A stretch of 64,000 nt of DNA, from positions 620,001-684,000 of the forward strand of contig NZ_BBZK01000003.1 of the NCBI RefSeq assembly GCF_001748085.1. Reading direction: 5' to 3'. Below the pieces are notes generated by a model. That model worked only from the letters and a program-made list of their open reading frames with translations. It was not told where the DNA came from and did no database searches. The stretch comes from Streptomyces sp. TP-A0874. Its GTDB lineage: Bacteria > Actinomycetota > Actinomycetes > Streptomycetales > Streptomycetaceae. Below, in pieces: positions 26,582 through 34,651 of the stretch. The position numbers and the translations under genes were made by a program. Within the stretch, counting starts at the first letter, position 1, and each line of letters starts with the position of its first letter.

Positions 26582-26692
26582 ATGCTCGTCGATCTGTTCG
26601 TGGGGAAGAGAGAGTCGCGTCCGTGGGTCGTCTCGGATGAACTGTGGTCGCAGATCGAGCCGTTGCTACCTGAGCCGGGGCGGCTCCGGCCA
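26582..26692 (+). pseudogene. N-terminal fragment of an IS5-family transposase
   Basis: The frame starting at ATG 26582 contains RPWVVSDELWSQIEPLLPEP, the characteristic N-terminal segment (DUF4096) of IS5-family transposases common in Streptomyces. The homology stops within about 35 residues and no DDE domain follows. It is a dead insertion-sequence scar at the left border of the lanthipeptide genes. Confidence 0.65.
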
Positions 26693-26702
26693 GCACCGTC
26701 CT

Positions 26703-26761
26703 CCACCGCCGCCGAGCACGCCGGGGTTCCTCCCCTTGGGAACCTGGCCGCTCGGCGGTGG
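26703..26761. other. Long imperfect hairpin upstream of lanL
   Basis: CCACCGCC-GAGC at the left pairs with GCTCGGCGGTGG at the right (a three-base insertion on the left). An inner stem pairs GGTTCC (26725-26730) with GGAACC (26739-26744) around TCCCCTTG. It could be a terminator for the dead upstream genes, an insertion-sequence end or a leader structure. The rest of 26762-26981 shows no gene and no obvious promoter. Confidence 0.4.
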
Positions 26762-26981
26762 ACGTTTCTTACCGCGCTCGTATGCCGTTGCGTCTCCCCC
26801 GACGCCGTAGAGGGTGAAGCGGGGGAACACACGACTGCGGTGCGGCACGGTTCCACGCACAGCACCGTCCCACCCGGGGCGGTGAGGGATGTAGGGGTTT
26901 CCCCGATGCTGAGGGCGCGCCGGCGGTGCGAGATTGAGCAGGCCGTTCACGAGCGGTATCCGGTCATGAGAGGGGGGTCCT

Positions 26982-29717
26982 GTGAGGGCGTTTCCGCTGT
27001 GTTCCGTGGTGCGTGCGGTACTGGACGAGCGCCGTGCGGTGGGGTGGGGCATCGAGACCGGCGATGTCTGGTGCCAGGTCACCGCACCACAGCCGGTGCG
27101 ACGGGTCCAGGGCTGGAAACTCCATGTCTCGGCCACCCGGCTGTCCGCCCCCGAAATGCTGTACCGGGCCGCCGACGTGCTGGTGGACGGCGATTGCATG
27201 TTCAAGTTCGCCAAGGATCTGGAGACCGTCGCGGAGATGACGTCCGCGCAGTACGACCGGGCGCAGTGTGGGAAGTTCCTCACGGCCTATCCCCGCGACG
27301 ACGTCCACTTCCGGGATCTGGCGGCGGCGCTCGACGCCGCGACGGCGGGGCTGCCCGGCCCCGCGGTCCTCACGGACCGCCCCTACCGCCCCGGCGGTGT
27401 GGTCTCCTACCGCTACGGCGCGTTCGACGGAGTGACGGTTTTCACCGACGACGGGGTCTTCGAGCCCCGGATCCGCACCCCGGACGGGGGCACCGAGCCG
27501 GATCTGCGGCAGCCGTGGTTCTGTCCGCCTGAGTGGGCCGAGCTGCCGCTACCGGGCGAGCCGGGCCGGCCTGCGGTCGTCGGCAAGCCCGCGGAGGTGC
27601 TGCTGGCCGGGCGGTATGTGGTCCGGGAGGCGATCCGGCACTCGGCCCGGGGCGGCGTCTACCGGGCGTTGGACCGGCGCACCGGCTCCACCGTGATCGT
27701 CAAACAGGCCCGAGCCCATGTGGGGAGCGGACTGACCGGGGAGGACGCCAGGGAACGCCAGCGGCACGAGGTGGCGTCGCTGCGCAAGCTGGCCGGCCTC
27801 GCCCCCGAGGTTGTGGAACACGTCGCGGAGGACGGCCACTCCTTCCTGGTCGAGGAACTGGTGGCCGGTGAGCCGCTCCTGGCGTGGGTGCGCCGAAGGC
27901 ACACCGACCCGGACAGCACCGGAGGACTGTCCGTGGACCGTGCGGTGGGGCTGGCCAGGTCGCTGACCGAACTGCTGACCGCCGTCCACGCGCGTGGGCT
28001 GGTCTACCAGGATCTCTCGCCGAACAACCTCCTGGTCACCGATGACGAGCAGGTGCGGCTCGTCGATGCCGAGTGGGCGGCTGCGCCGGGCAGTTGGACC
28101 CGCTGGGCCTACACCCCGGGATTCGGTGCCCCGGAACAGAGGCTGCGCCCTTACGAGGGGGTGGTGCAGGGCGATGCTGTGGACCGCTTCTCGCTGGGGG
28201 CGGTGCTCTTCCACCTGGCCACCGGGATGGTCCCGCTGCTGCCCGCGGACGAGGAGGCGGAGCGCTCATTGCTGGAGCGGCTGCGGGGCCTGGTGCCGCT
28301 GCTGCGCATGGACCGGCCCGCCTTCGCGGTGCTGGAGCCGGTCATCGAGGGGCTGACCCGCCACGAACCGGAACGCCGCTGGAGCCTGGACCGGGTGCGC
28401 GAGCACCTGTCCGGTCCGCCGGTCGGACCGGAGCGGACACCAGGAGCCAAGAAGGCGCGGCTGCGGCCGAACGCAGCCGGGGACCCGGTGGTCCGTCTGA
28501 CCGAGGGACAGTGCGCTCGGGCGGTCGACGACGGAATCCGCCACCTCGCTCGGTCCATGGCCGACCCGGAGGGGCCCGCCGAACGGCTGTGGAGCATTGG
28601 CGACTTCGGCGACCGCACTGACCCGTGCAGCGTGCAGCACGGCGCTGCCGGTGTGCTGAGCCTGCTCAGCCGGGCGTCGGCGCTGCCCGGTCACCGGGAG
28701 GCGCGGGAACTCGCCGTACGCGTGGCCGCATGGGTGGCCGCGCGTCGTACCGCCGTGCCCCGGCTGCTGCCCGGACTGTACTTCGGGCGCTCGGGCACCG
28801 CGTGGGCGCTGGAAGAAGCCGGACTGGCCCTGGGCGACCAGGGGTTGCGGGAGCAAGCCGCCGAGCTGGCGCTGTCCGTGCCGACCCGGTGGCCCAACCC
28901 GGACGTCTGCCACGGTGTCGCCGGATCCGGACTGACCCAGCTGCGGTTCTGGCACACCACGGGGACGCACCGGTTCCTCGACCGGGCGCGTGAGTGCGCC
29001 GACGCACTGGCCGAGGCGGCGGACCACAGCACCGGACAGGTGCTGTGGCCGGTCCCGCCGGACATCGACTCCACCCTGGCCGGCATCCGGTACCTGGGCT
29101 TCGCCCACGGTGTCGCCGGGGTCGGGACGTTCCTGCTGGCAGCCGGCCGGGCGACCGGGGAGCAGCGCTACCTGGACCTGGCGGAGGCAGCCGGGGAGAC
29201 GCTGGCCACGGAGGCCGAACGCGGCCCATGGGGAGCCCGGTGGCGGGCCGACATCGGGGACAAGCGCGGCACGGGGATGCTCCACCACTGGTGCAGCGGC
29301 GCCTCGGGCGTCGGCACGTTCCTGCTGAGGCTGTGGGACCACACGGGTGACCCGGCGCAGCTGAGGCTCGCCGAGGAGGCCGCGGCGGCGGTGCGCCGCG
29401 CGGTGTGGGAGGGGGGCAACTCCGTCTGTCACGGTCTGGCGGGCGACGCCCACTACCTGCTGGACGTCGCCGAGGCGGTGCCCGACGGTCCGTACCGTGC
29501 CTGGGCCGAGGAGGCGGCGGTGGTGATGTACTCCCGGCACGCCCTGGCCGGGGACCTGCTGCTGCTGCCCGATGACTCGGGTATCGGCCTGCGGGGCGAC
29601 CAGCAGACCGGTTTCGGCGGCCAGCTCGACTTCCTTCTGAGACTCGTCCATGGCGGCACCCGCCCCTGGATGGTGGACACCTCCCCGCTCGGTGCGGCCG
29701 GGAGGAAGGGGGTGTGA
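26982..29717 (+). CDS. lanL: LanL-like lanthipeptide synthetase (lyase-kinase-cyclase with zinc-site cyclase)
   Basis: A 911-residue trifunctional enzyme that should phosphorylate Ser/Thr of the nearby precursors, eliminate phosphate and close thioether rings. The N-terminal lyase domain has GWKLHVS, CMFKFA, CGKFLTAYP and VSYRYGAF. The kinase domain has VIVKQARAH (Lys241), YQDLSPNNLL (Asp344) and LVDAEW (Asp362). The C-terminal LanC-like domain keeps zinc ligands: Cys771 in HWCSGASG and Cys816-His817 in SVCHGLAG. Class III LanKC enzymes lack these ligands, so the sequence points to class IV (LanL). The GTG start has AGGGGGG just upstream. Two precursor genes follow within 430 bp. Some divergence from known LanL enzymes is likely, so the class call rests on the metal site. 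Confidence 0.88.
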   Translation: MRAFPLCSVVRAVLDERRAVGWGIETGDVWCQVTAPQPVRRVQGWKLHVSATRLSAPEMLYRAADVLVDGDCMFKFAKDLETVAEMTSAQYDRAQCGKFLTAYPRDDVHFRDLAAALDAATAGLPGPAVLTDRPYRPGGVVSYRYGAFDGVTVFTDDGVFEPRIRTPDGGTEPDLRQPWFCPPEWAELPLPGEPGRPAVVGKPAEVLLAGRYVVREAIRHSARGGVYRALDRRTGSTVIVKQARAHVGSGLTGEDARERQRHEVASLRKLAGLAPEVVEHVAEDGHSFLVEELVAGEPLLAWVRRRHTDPDSTGGLSVDRAVGLARSLTELLTAVHARGLVYQDLSPNNLLVTDDEQVRLVDAEWAAAPGSWTRWAYTPGFGAPEQRLRPYEGVVQGDAVDRFSLGAVLFHLATGMVPLLPADEEAERSLLERLRGLVPLLRMDRPAFAVLEPVIEGLTRHEPERRWSLDRVREHLSGPPVGPERTPGAKKARLRPNAAGDPVVRLTEGQCARAVDDGIRHLARSMADPEGPAERLWSIGDFGDRTDPCSVQHGAAGVLSLLSRASALPGHREARELAVRVAAWVAARRTAVPRLLPGLYFGRSGTAWALEEAGLALGDQGLREQAAELALSVPTRWPNPDVCHGVAGSGLTQLRFWHTTGTHRFLDRARECADALAEAADHSTGQVLWPVPPDIDSTLAGIRYLGFAHGVAGVGTFLLAAGRATGEQRYLDLAEAAGETLATEAERGPWGARWRADIGDKRGTGMLHHWCSGASGVGTFLLRLWDHTGDPAQLRLAEEAAAAVRRAVWEGGNSVCHGLAGDAHYLLDVAEAVPDGPYRAWAEEAAVVMYSRHALAGDLLLLPDDSGIGLRGDQQTGFGGQLDFLLRLVHGGTRPWMVDTSPLGAAGRKGV

Positions 29718-29730
29718 AGGTTCCGCCCCT

Positions 29731-29749
29731 TCCGGGGACGAGTCCCGGA
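29731..29749. terminator. Short hairpin between lanL and the first precursor gene
   Basis: TCCGGGGAC and GTCCCGGA pair with one bulge 14 bp after the lanL stop. A second hairpin GGCGCG-TCA-CGCGCC lies at 29757-29771. They may act as an attenuator or mRNA stabiliser setting enzyme-to-substrate ratio. Weak evidence. Confidence 0.35.
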
Positions 29750-29836
29750 CATCTCCGGCGCGTCACGCGCCACGCGTAAGTGAAACGGCACCAGCCGCCG
29801 GCACCGTCGGCGACCCAACACCTGTGGAGGGACACC

Positions 29837-29971
29837 GTGGAAAACGACCTTGACGCCCTGCAGACCATACCGGCCGAGGAGGGCTACTCCGCCGAGCTTG
29901 CCTGCGAGATCACCTGTGGTGGTGGCTTCACCTGCCTGAACACCACCGTGGAGACCCTCCGGGCCGTCTGA
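29837..29971 (+). CDS. lanA1: Lanthipeptide precursor peptide A1
   Basis: A 44-residue peptide with a strong GGAGG site and GTG start, placed directly between the synthetase and LanD genes. The leader contains LDALQTIPAEEGY. The core region has Cys23, Cys27 and Cys33 with Thr26, Thr32, Thr36, Thr37 and Thr40 as dehydration candidates, in the pattern C-EI-TCGGGF-TC-LN. It starts MEND, like the MEN- start of venezuelin-type class IV precursors (from memory). It aligns residue by residue with the second precursor (T26 C27 G28 G29, T32 C33, N35). It does not end in Cys, so a C-terminal AviCys is not possible without trimming. The leader/core cut site is not evident. Confidence 0.8.
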   Translation: MENDLDALQTIPAEEGYSAELACEITCGGGFTCLNTTVETLRAV

Positions 29972-30139
29972 CGGTCCGCGGCGGGAGCGTCCGGGCCGTG
30001 CCGTGAGGACCCGGCCCGGAGCGCCCGTGCCGGCGCCTGCAGCCGAGACGGCGAGCGCCACCGGGCGACGCGCCGTCGCCCAGTCCACATCTCACCAACA
30101 CCCGTGCCCCAGGGGCACGGAGAACCGAAGGAGACCACG

Positions 30140-30286
30140 ATGGTCACGACGATCGACATGCTCCAGGAGATTCCGGAGGAGTACGGCACGGTCAGCGGCA
30201 TCTGCGGGACCGTGACCTGCGGCGGCACTCCCACCTGCAGTAACGGGACCTGTCTGGTCACCGGCGTCCAAGAGCCGCAGCTGTGA
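30140..30286 (+). CDS. lanA2: Lanthipeptide precursor peptide A2
   Basis: A 48-residue paralogue of the first precursor. Its ATG follows AAGGAG by eight bases. The leader has IDMLQEIPEEYG. The core holds Cys22, Cys27, Cys33 and Cys38 with Thr24, Thr26, Thr30, Thr32, Ser34, Thr37 and Thr41. The TCGG-x-x-TC-x-N block is shared with A1 at identical residue numbers, while A2 adds a fourth Cys and a different tail (VTGVQEPQL). Its stop overlaps the LanD start (GTGA), coupling their translation. Two related but distinct precursors could give a two-peptide product or simply two congeners. Confidence 0.8.
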   Translation: MVTTIDMLQEIPEEYGTVSGICGTVTCGGTPTCSNGTCLVTGVQEPQL

Positions 30287-30909
30287 CGGCGCCGCCGGAG
30301 CGTGACGTGACACCGCGGAGACTGCCGGAGATCTCCCTGCGCCGGAAGCGGGTGCTGCTGGTGGCCTCCGGGAGCATCAGCGTCACGGCGCTGCCGCAGT
30401 GGGCGACGCTCCTGCGCGCCCACTACGGCTGGTCTGTCAGGGTGTGCCTCACACACTCGGCCGAGCAACTGGTGTCCCGGAACGCTCTGGCGGCTGTCAG
30501 CGGAGCCCCGGTCGAGGGACCGGAGTGGGGGGCGGCGCGGGGGGTCGTTCCCCACCAGGAACTCGCGGAGTGGCCCGACCTGGTCATCGTCGCTCCCGCC
30601 GGCTTGAACTTCGTGGCCAAGTGCGCCGCGGGAATGGCCGACGGTCTCGCACTCACCACCGTCATCACGACCACGGCACCCGTCCTCATCGCGCCCAGCC
30701 TGCCCGAGACCGCGGCCGGACGCCCCTCGGTGCAGCGCAATCTGAAGCTGCTGGAGGAGGACGGCTATCACGTGGTGGCGATGGAGGCCGTCTACTCGGT
30801 GCACCGGCAGGCGATGAGCCCCACCGGAATGCCCCAGCTGAGCAGCATTCTGAAACGTGCTCAGCAGGTGCTCTCGGAGCAGAGGGCGAACGGGCCGGCA
30901 GGGTCGTGA
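30283..30909 (+). CDS. lanD: LanD-like flavoprotein (HFCD family peptidyl-Cys decarboxylase)
   Basis: A 208-residue homo-oligomeric flavin-containing Cys decarboxylase family protein. In EpiD/MrsD-type enzymes FMN oxidatively decarboxylates a C-terminal Cys to give an enethiol for AviCys rings. The active-site His is His91 in VVPHQELAEW. VIVAPAGLNFVAK is the PxxxN substrate/FMN motif, and KCAAGMADGLALTTV matches the conserved A-K-x-A-x-G-x-A-D stretch. The later PxMNxxMW substrate clamp is degenerate (PSLPETAAGRPSVQRN). Neither adjacent precursor ends in Cys, but the SapB-like peptide at 37127-37270 does. The start overlaps the A2 stop; an alternative GTG is GTGACACC at 30307. Confidence 0.85.
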   Translation: MTAPPERDVTPRRLPEISLRRKRVLLVASGSISVTALPQWATLLRAHYGWSVRVCLTHSAEQLVSRNALAAVSGAPVEGPEWGAARGVVPHQELAEWPDLVIVAPAGLNFVAKCAAGMADGLALTTVITTTAPVLIAPSLPETAAGRPSVQRNLKLLEEDGYHVVAMEAVYSVHRQAMSPTGMPQLSSILKRAQQVLSEQRANGPAGS

Positions 30910-31039
30910 CCGGCGGTCCGGTGGCAGGCGCCACTGGAGGGCGGACCGGAGACACGGCGGTACAGGCCCCGGACGCGTGCCCGGAGCGGATCCCGCATGG
31001 CACACGCCCCCGGCACAATCCCCGAAAGGCGCGAACACG

Positions 31040-32818
31040 GTGAAGGACCCCGCGGACACCGAAGTCTCCGGCCGGTCACTGCTGCTCGGCGGTGCCCGTC
31101 GCATCCGGGGCCGGCTGGCCCTACTGGTGACCCTGATGGTGGTCCGTACCGGTGCCGGGCTGACCGTGCCGACGCTGCTGGCAGCCTCGGTGGACACGCT
31201 GCTGCGCGGCGACGGCGCGGCTGCCCCGGCGCTGCTGTGGGCATCGGCCGTCGCGGCCGGTGCCCTGCTGGACATCCTGATGGTGCCGCTGGCCGCGGTC
31301 AGCGGCAGCGGCACCACCTACTGGCTGCGCCTGCGCGGCATCCGGCACCTGCTGGCCCTGGGCGGTCGTTCCTCCCCGCCCACGGGAGAATCGGTCACCC
31401 ATCTCACCCAGGCCGCCCCGCAGGCGGGTGCGCTGCCGGTGGCCCTGGTGAGCTGGTGCGTAGGGATCGGCGGCTCGCTGGCCGCCTACGCGGCGCTGTG
31501 GGCGGTGGACTGGCAGACCGGCCTGGTGTTCACCGTGGCTGTTCCCGTGACCGTGCTTCTGACGAAGACCTTTCTCGGCAGGGCGGTCCACACCCATGAC
31601 GCCTATCTCACCGCCCAGGCCGGCCTGGCGAACCGGCTGCTGACCGCGCTCACCGGCGCCCGAACGATCCGGGTCTCCGGAACCCTGGAGTCCGAGATCA
31701 CCCGAGTGCTGGAGCCGCTTCCCGAGGTGGCTGCCGCGGGACGCCGGATGTGGGGACTCCAGAAGGGCGTGGTGTGGCAACTGGGCCTGCTGATATCACT
31801 CACCTCGGTGGCCGCGTTGGCCGTGGCGGGCATGGGAGTGGCCCAGGGGCGGCTGTCTCCCGGTGAACTCCTCGCCGTCCAGGGCTATCTGGGCATGGCC
31901 TTCCAGGGGTTGCAGCGCGTCGACGGGCTGTACGGGCTGGCCCAGGCCCGCTCGGCGGCGGGCCGGATCGCCGCCGTGCTCAACCGTCCCGCCCCGCGCT
32001 ACGGCAAGCGCACGGCGCCCGGAGGCCCCGGAGCGGTGAGCCTGCGCGCAGTGACCGTGCGGCGCGGCGCCGAGGTGGTACTGGACGGGCTCGACCTGGA
32101 GATCCCGGGAGGCAGTGTGGTCGCGCTGGTCGGGCGGACCGGCGCGGGCAAGAGCGTGCTGGCCGGGTTGCCGGGGCGGCTCACCGAACCTGACGAGGGC
32201 GAGGTGCTGCTGGACGGGGTGCCGGTGCGGGAGCTGAGCCGCGACGGTCTGCGGGACTCCGTCACCTACGCCTTCCAACGGCCTGAACTGGTCGGCGGCA
32301 CCATCGGTGAGGCCATCGCCTACGGCCGGCCCGGCCTGACCGGCTCGGTGGTGCGCCGCGCCACCGAGGCCGCGCACGCGGCGCCCTTCGTCACCCGGCT
32401 CCCACAGGGCTACGACACCCTCTTGGTGGACGCTCCCATGTCCGGAGGGGAGCGGCAGCGGCTCGGGCTGGCCCGCACACTGGCCCGGAGCGCCCGAGTG
32501 TACGTGCTGGACGACGCGACCTCGGGGCTGGACACCGTCACCGAGGCGAAGGTGAGCGAGGCGGTCACCGGTGCGCTGGTGGGCCGGACCCGGCTGGTGG
32601 TCGCGCACCGGGCGGCCACGGCGGCCCGCTGCGACCTCGTGGCGTGGCTCGCGGACGGCCGGATCAGGGCGCTGGCACCGCATGCCGTGCTGTGGCGGGA
32701 CCCGGCCTACCGGGCGGTGTTCGGCCGCGCCGGTCACACGGCGGGCGGTGCCGCGGCGGTGGACGGTGCCGTACCCGCGGGTGACGAGAAGGAGGCGGCA
32801 TGCCCGGTACGGCCGTGA
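31040..32818 (+). CDS. ABC half-transporter (permease-ATPase), RamA/AmfB-like
   Basis: A 592-residue fused membrane/ATPase exporter. About six membrane spans fill the first 320 residues. Walker A is GRTGAGKS (about residues 364-371), the signature SGGERQRLG near 468 and Walker B VYVLDDATSGLD near 490. Some canonical Q-loop residues are altered (TYAFQRPELVGGT). It probably exports a mature lanthipeptide as a heterodimer with the next gene product. No N-terminal C39 peptidase domain is present, so leader removal must come from elsewhere. The GTG start follows GAAAGG, and the gene starts 130 bp after lanD. Confidence 0.9.
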   Translation: MKDPADTEVSGRSLLLGGARRIRGRLALLVTLMVVRTGAGLTVPTLLAASVDTLLRGDGAAAPALLWASAVAAGALLDILMVPLAAVSGSGTTYWLRLRGIRHLLALGGRSSPPTGESVTHLTQAAPQAGALPVALVSWCVGIGGSLAAYAALWAVDWQTGLVFTVAVPVTVLLTKTFLGRAVHTHDAYLTAQAGLANRLLTALTGARTIRVSGTLESEITRVLEPLPEVAAAGRRMWGLQKGVVWQLGLLISLTSVAALAVAGMGVAQGRLSPGELLAVQGYLGMAFQGLQRVDGLYGLAQARSAAGRIAAVLNRPAPRYGKRTAPGGPGAVSLRAVTVRRGAEVVLDGLDLEIPGGSVVALVGRTGAGKSVLAGLPGRLTEPDEGEVLLDGVPVRELSRDGLRDSVTYAFQRPELVGGTIGEAIAYGRPGLTGSVVRRATEAAHAAPFVTRLPQGYDTLLVDAPMSGGERQRLGLARTLARSARVYVLDDATSGLDTVTEAKVSEAVTGALVGRTRLVVAHRAATAARCDLVAWLADGRIRALAPHAVLWRDPAYRAVFGRAGHTAGGAAAVDGAVPAGDEKEAACPVRP

Positions 32819-34614
32819 CGACCGAGCACACGGCGGAGGCCCTGGCGGGTGGACCGGCCCCGGCCGCGTCCGCGCTGCGGCTGCTGCGCGAGGGCCTCCG
32901 CGGAAGCCGCCGCCCGATGCTGCACGTCGGCCTCTGGTCGGTGGCGGAGGCGGCACCGGCGATGGCGGCGGGCACCGTGGTGGCGATCGCCCTGGACAGG
33001 GGCTTCCTCGCCGGGGACATCGGCACGGGGTTGGGCTGGCTGGCCCTGCTGGCGGTGCTCTACCTGCTGCGGGCGCTGGCCGAACGCGCCGTCTTCGACC
33101 CGCTGGCCGAGATCGTCGAACCGCTGCGGGACGCCCTGGTGCGCCGCGTGGTACGCGGAACCCTGCACCACGCGGTGTACCGCACCCGTCCGGTCGACGC
33201 CAGCGGGGTCTCCCGGCTGAGCACCCAGACCGACACCGTGCGCGGCATCGTGGCCGCGCTGCTGCGGACGGCCCGGCCGCTGGCGGCCACCCTGGTGGCC
33301 GCCTCGGTGGGCATGGCCGCGCTCGACCCGCTGCTGGCAGTGATCGTCGTGCCGCCGCTGGTGCTGGCGGTGGTGCTGTTCGCGCTGGCGATGCGGACGC
33401 TCATCCGGCGGCGACTGTCCGCGGTGATGGCCGAGGAGCGGGTGGCGGCGGCCACCGGCGCGGTGCTCACCGCGGGGAGGGACATCACCGCCCTGGGCGC
33501 CGAGGAGGCGGCACACGATGACGTGGAACAGGCGGCGGCCCAAGCGGCGCGCGCCTCGGTCGCGATCTCCTGGGCGGACGCCCTGCGGCTGCCGGTGCTG
33601 CTGCTGGGAGGCTACGTACCGATCCTGGTGCTGCTGCTGACCGGTCCCGCGCTGGTGGAGCGGGGAACGGTCAGTGCGGGCGCGGTCGTCGGCGCGGTCC
33701 TGTGCCTCACCACGTACCTGGTTCCCGCGCTGCAGCTGATGACGGGGGCCGTAGCCGGCTACTGGAGTCAGCTGCGCGTGGTGCTGGGCCGCCTGGCGCA
33801 GGCGACGGAGGTGGCCGGGGAGGTACGCGAGAACCGTTCCGGAACCCTCCCGGCGGAACGGGGAGGGGAGGAACGGTCCGGCGTCGCGGGCGGTGACCTG
33901 ATCGTACGCGGACTGACCTTCCGGTACGGACCGCACGCGGCGCCGGTCCTGTCCGATCTGACGGTCACGGTGCCGGCGGGGGACCACCTGGCGGTGGTGG
34001 GTCCGAGCGGGGTCGGCAAGTCGACGCTCGCCGGACTGCTGGTGGGTGTCGAGCAGCCGCAGCACGGTGCCGTCCTGCTGGGCGGCCGGCCGGTCCGCGC
34101 GTTCGGCGACGACGAGCGCCGGGCCGTGATGGCGCTGCTGCCCCAGGAGGCGTACGTCGTGCCGGGGACCCTGCGGGAGAACCTCAGCTACCTGGCACCG
34201 GGCCTGACGGACGACGAACTCCACCGGGGGGTCGAGGCGGTCGGGATGACGGACCTGGTACACCGGATCGGCGGCTACGATGTGCCGATCCCGGACCCGA
34301 CCACCGCACTCTCCGGTGGGGAGCGCCAACTCGTGGCATTGGCGCGGGTGTTCCTCTCGCCGGCTCGCACGGTGATCCTGGACGAGGCGACCTGCCATCT
34401 GGACCCGGTCACCGAGGCGCGGGCGGAGGCCGCTTTCGCCCTCCGGCCCGGCACCCTCGTCGTCATCGCCCACCGGCTCACCAGCGCCGCCCGGGCCCGC
34501 CGGGTCCTGCTGCTGGACGGCGACGACGTCGCGCTCGGGACACACGACGAACTGCTGGCGCGCAACGCGGCCTACGCCGATCTGGTCGGGCACTGGACCG
34601 GGACGGCCGGATGA
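32800..34614 (+). CDS. ABC half-transporter (permease-ATPase), RamB/AmfA-like
   Basis: A 604-residue partner exporter. It overlaps the preceding gene by 19 bp, so the pair is translated together. Six spans precede an ATPase with Walker A GPSGVGKST (near residue 401), Q-loop LLPQEAYVVPGTLRENLSYL, signature LSGGERQLVALARV and Walker B TVILDEATCHLD. As in SapB-type clusters, two different half-transporters form the pump. It is convergent with the LuxR gene across only 37 bp. No other exporter is encoded in the locus. Confidence 0.9.
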   Translation: MPGTAVTTEHTAEALAGGPAPAASALRLLREGLRGSRRPMLHVGLWSVAEAAPAMAAGTVVAIALDRGFLAGDIGTGLGWLALLAVLYLLRALAERAVFDPLAEIVEPLRDALVRRVVRGTLHHAVYRTRPVDASGVSRLSTQTDTVRGIVAALLRTARPLAATLVAASVGMAALDPLLAVIVVPPLVLAVVLFALAMRTLIRRRLSAVMAEERVAAATGAVLTAGRDITALGAEEAAHDDVEQAAAQAARASVAISWADALRLPVLLLGGYVPILVLLLTGPALVERGTVSAGAVVGAVLCLTTYLVPALQLMTGAVAGYWSQLRVVLGRLAQATEVAGEVRENRSGTLPAERGGEERSGVAGGDLIVRGLTFRYGPHAAPVLSDLTVTVPAGDHLAVVGPSGVGKSTLAGLLVGVEQPQHGAVLLGGRPVRAFGDDERRAVMALLPQEAYVVPGTLRENLSYLAPGLTDDELHRGVEAVGMTDLVHRIGGYDVPIPDPTTALSGGERQLVALARVFLSPARTVILDEATCHLDPVTEARAEAAFALRPGTLVVIAHRLTSAARARRVLLLDGDDVALGTHDELLARNAAYADLVGHWTGTAG

Positions 34615-34651
34615 GCGGACGGCGACCGGGTGAAGGGGACGGACGGGTGGG

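Noticed and set aside
26701..26770. Possible CRISPR repeat or riboswitch at the hairpin upstream of lanL
   Set aside because: There is one copy only, no spacer-repeat periodicity, and no fit to a riboswitch class that I could justify.
26666..27283. 205-codon minus-strand frame across the lanL 5' end
   Set aside because: It overlaps the lyase domain of lanL in antisense, has no motif and no ribosome binding site.
30857..31039. N-terminal extension of the first ABC half-transporter back to 30857
   Set aside because: This stretch overlaps lanD, is Arg/Gly-rich and hydrophilic, and GTG 31040 has a suitable GAAAGG site.
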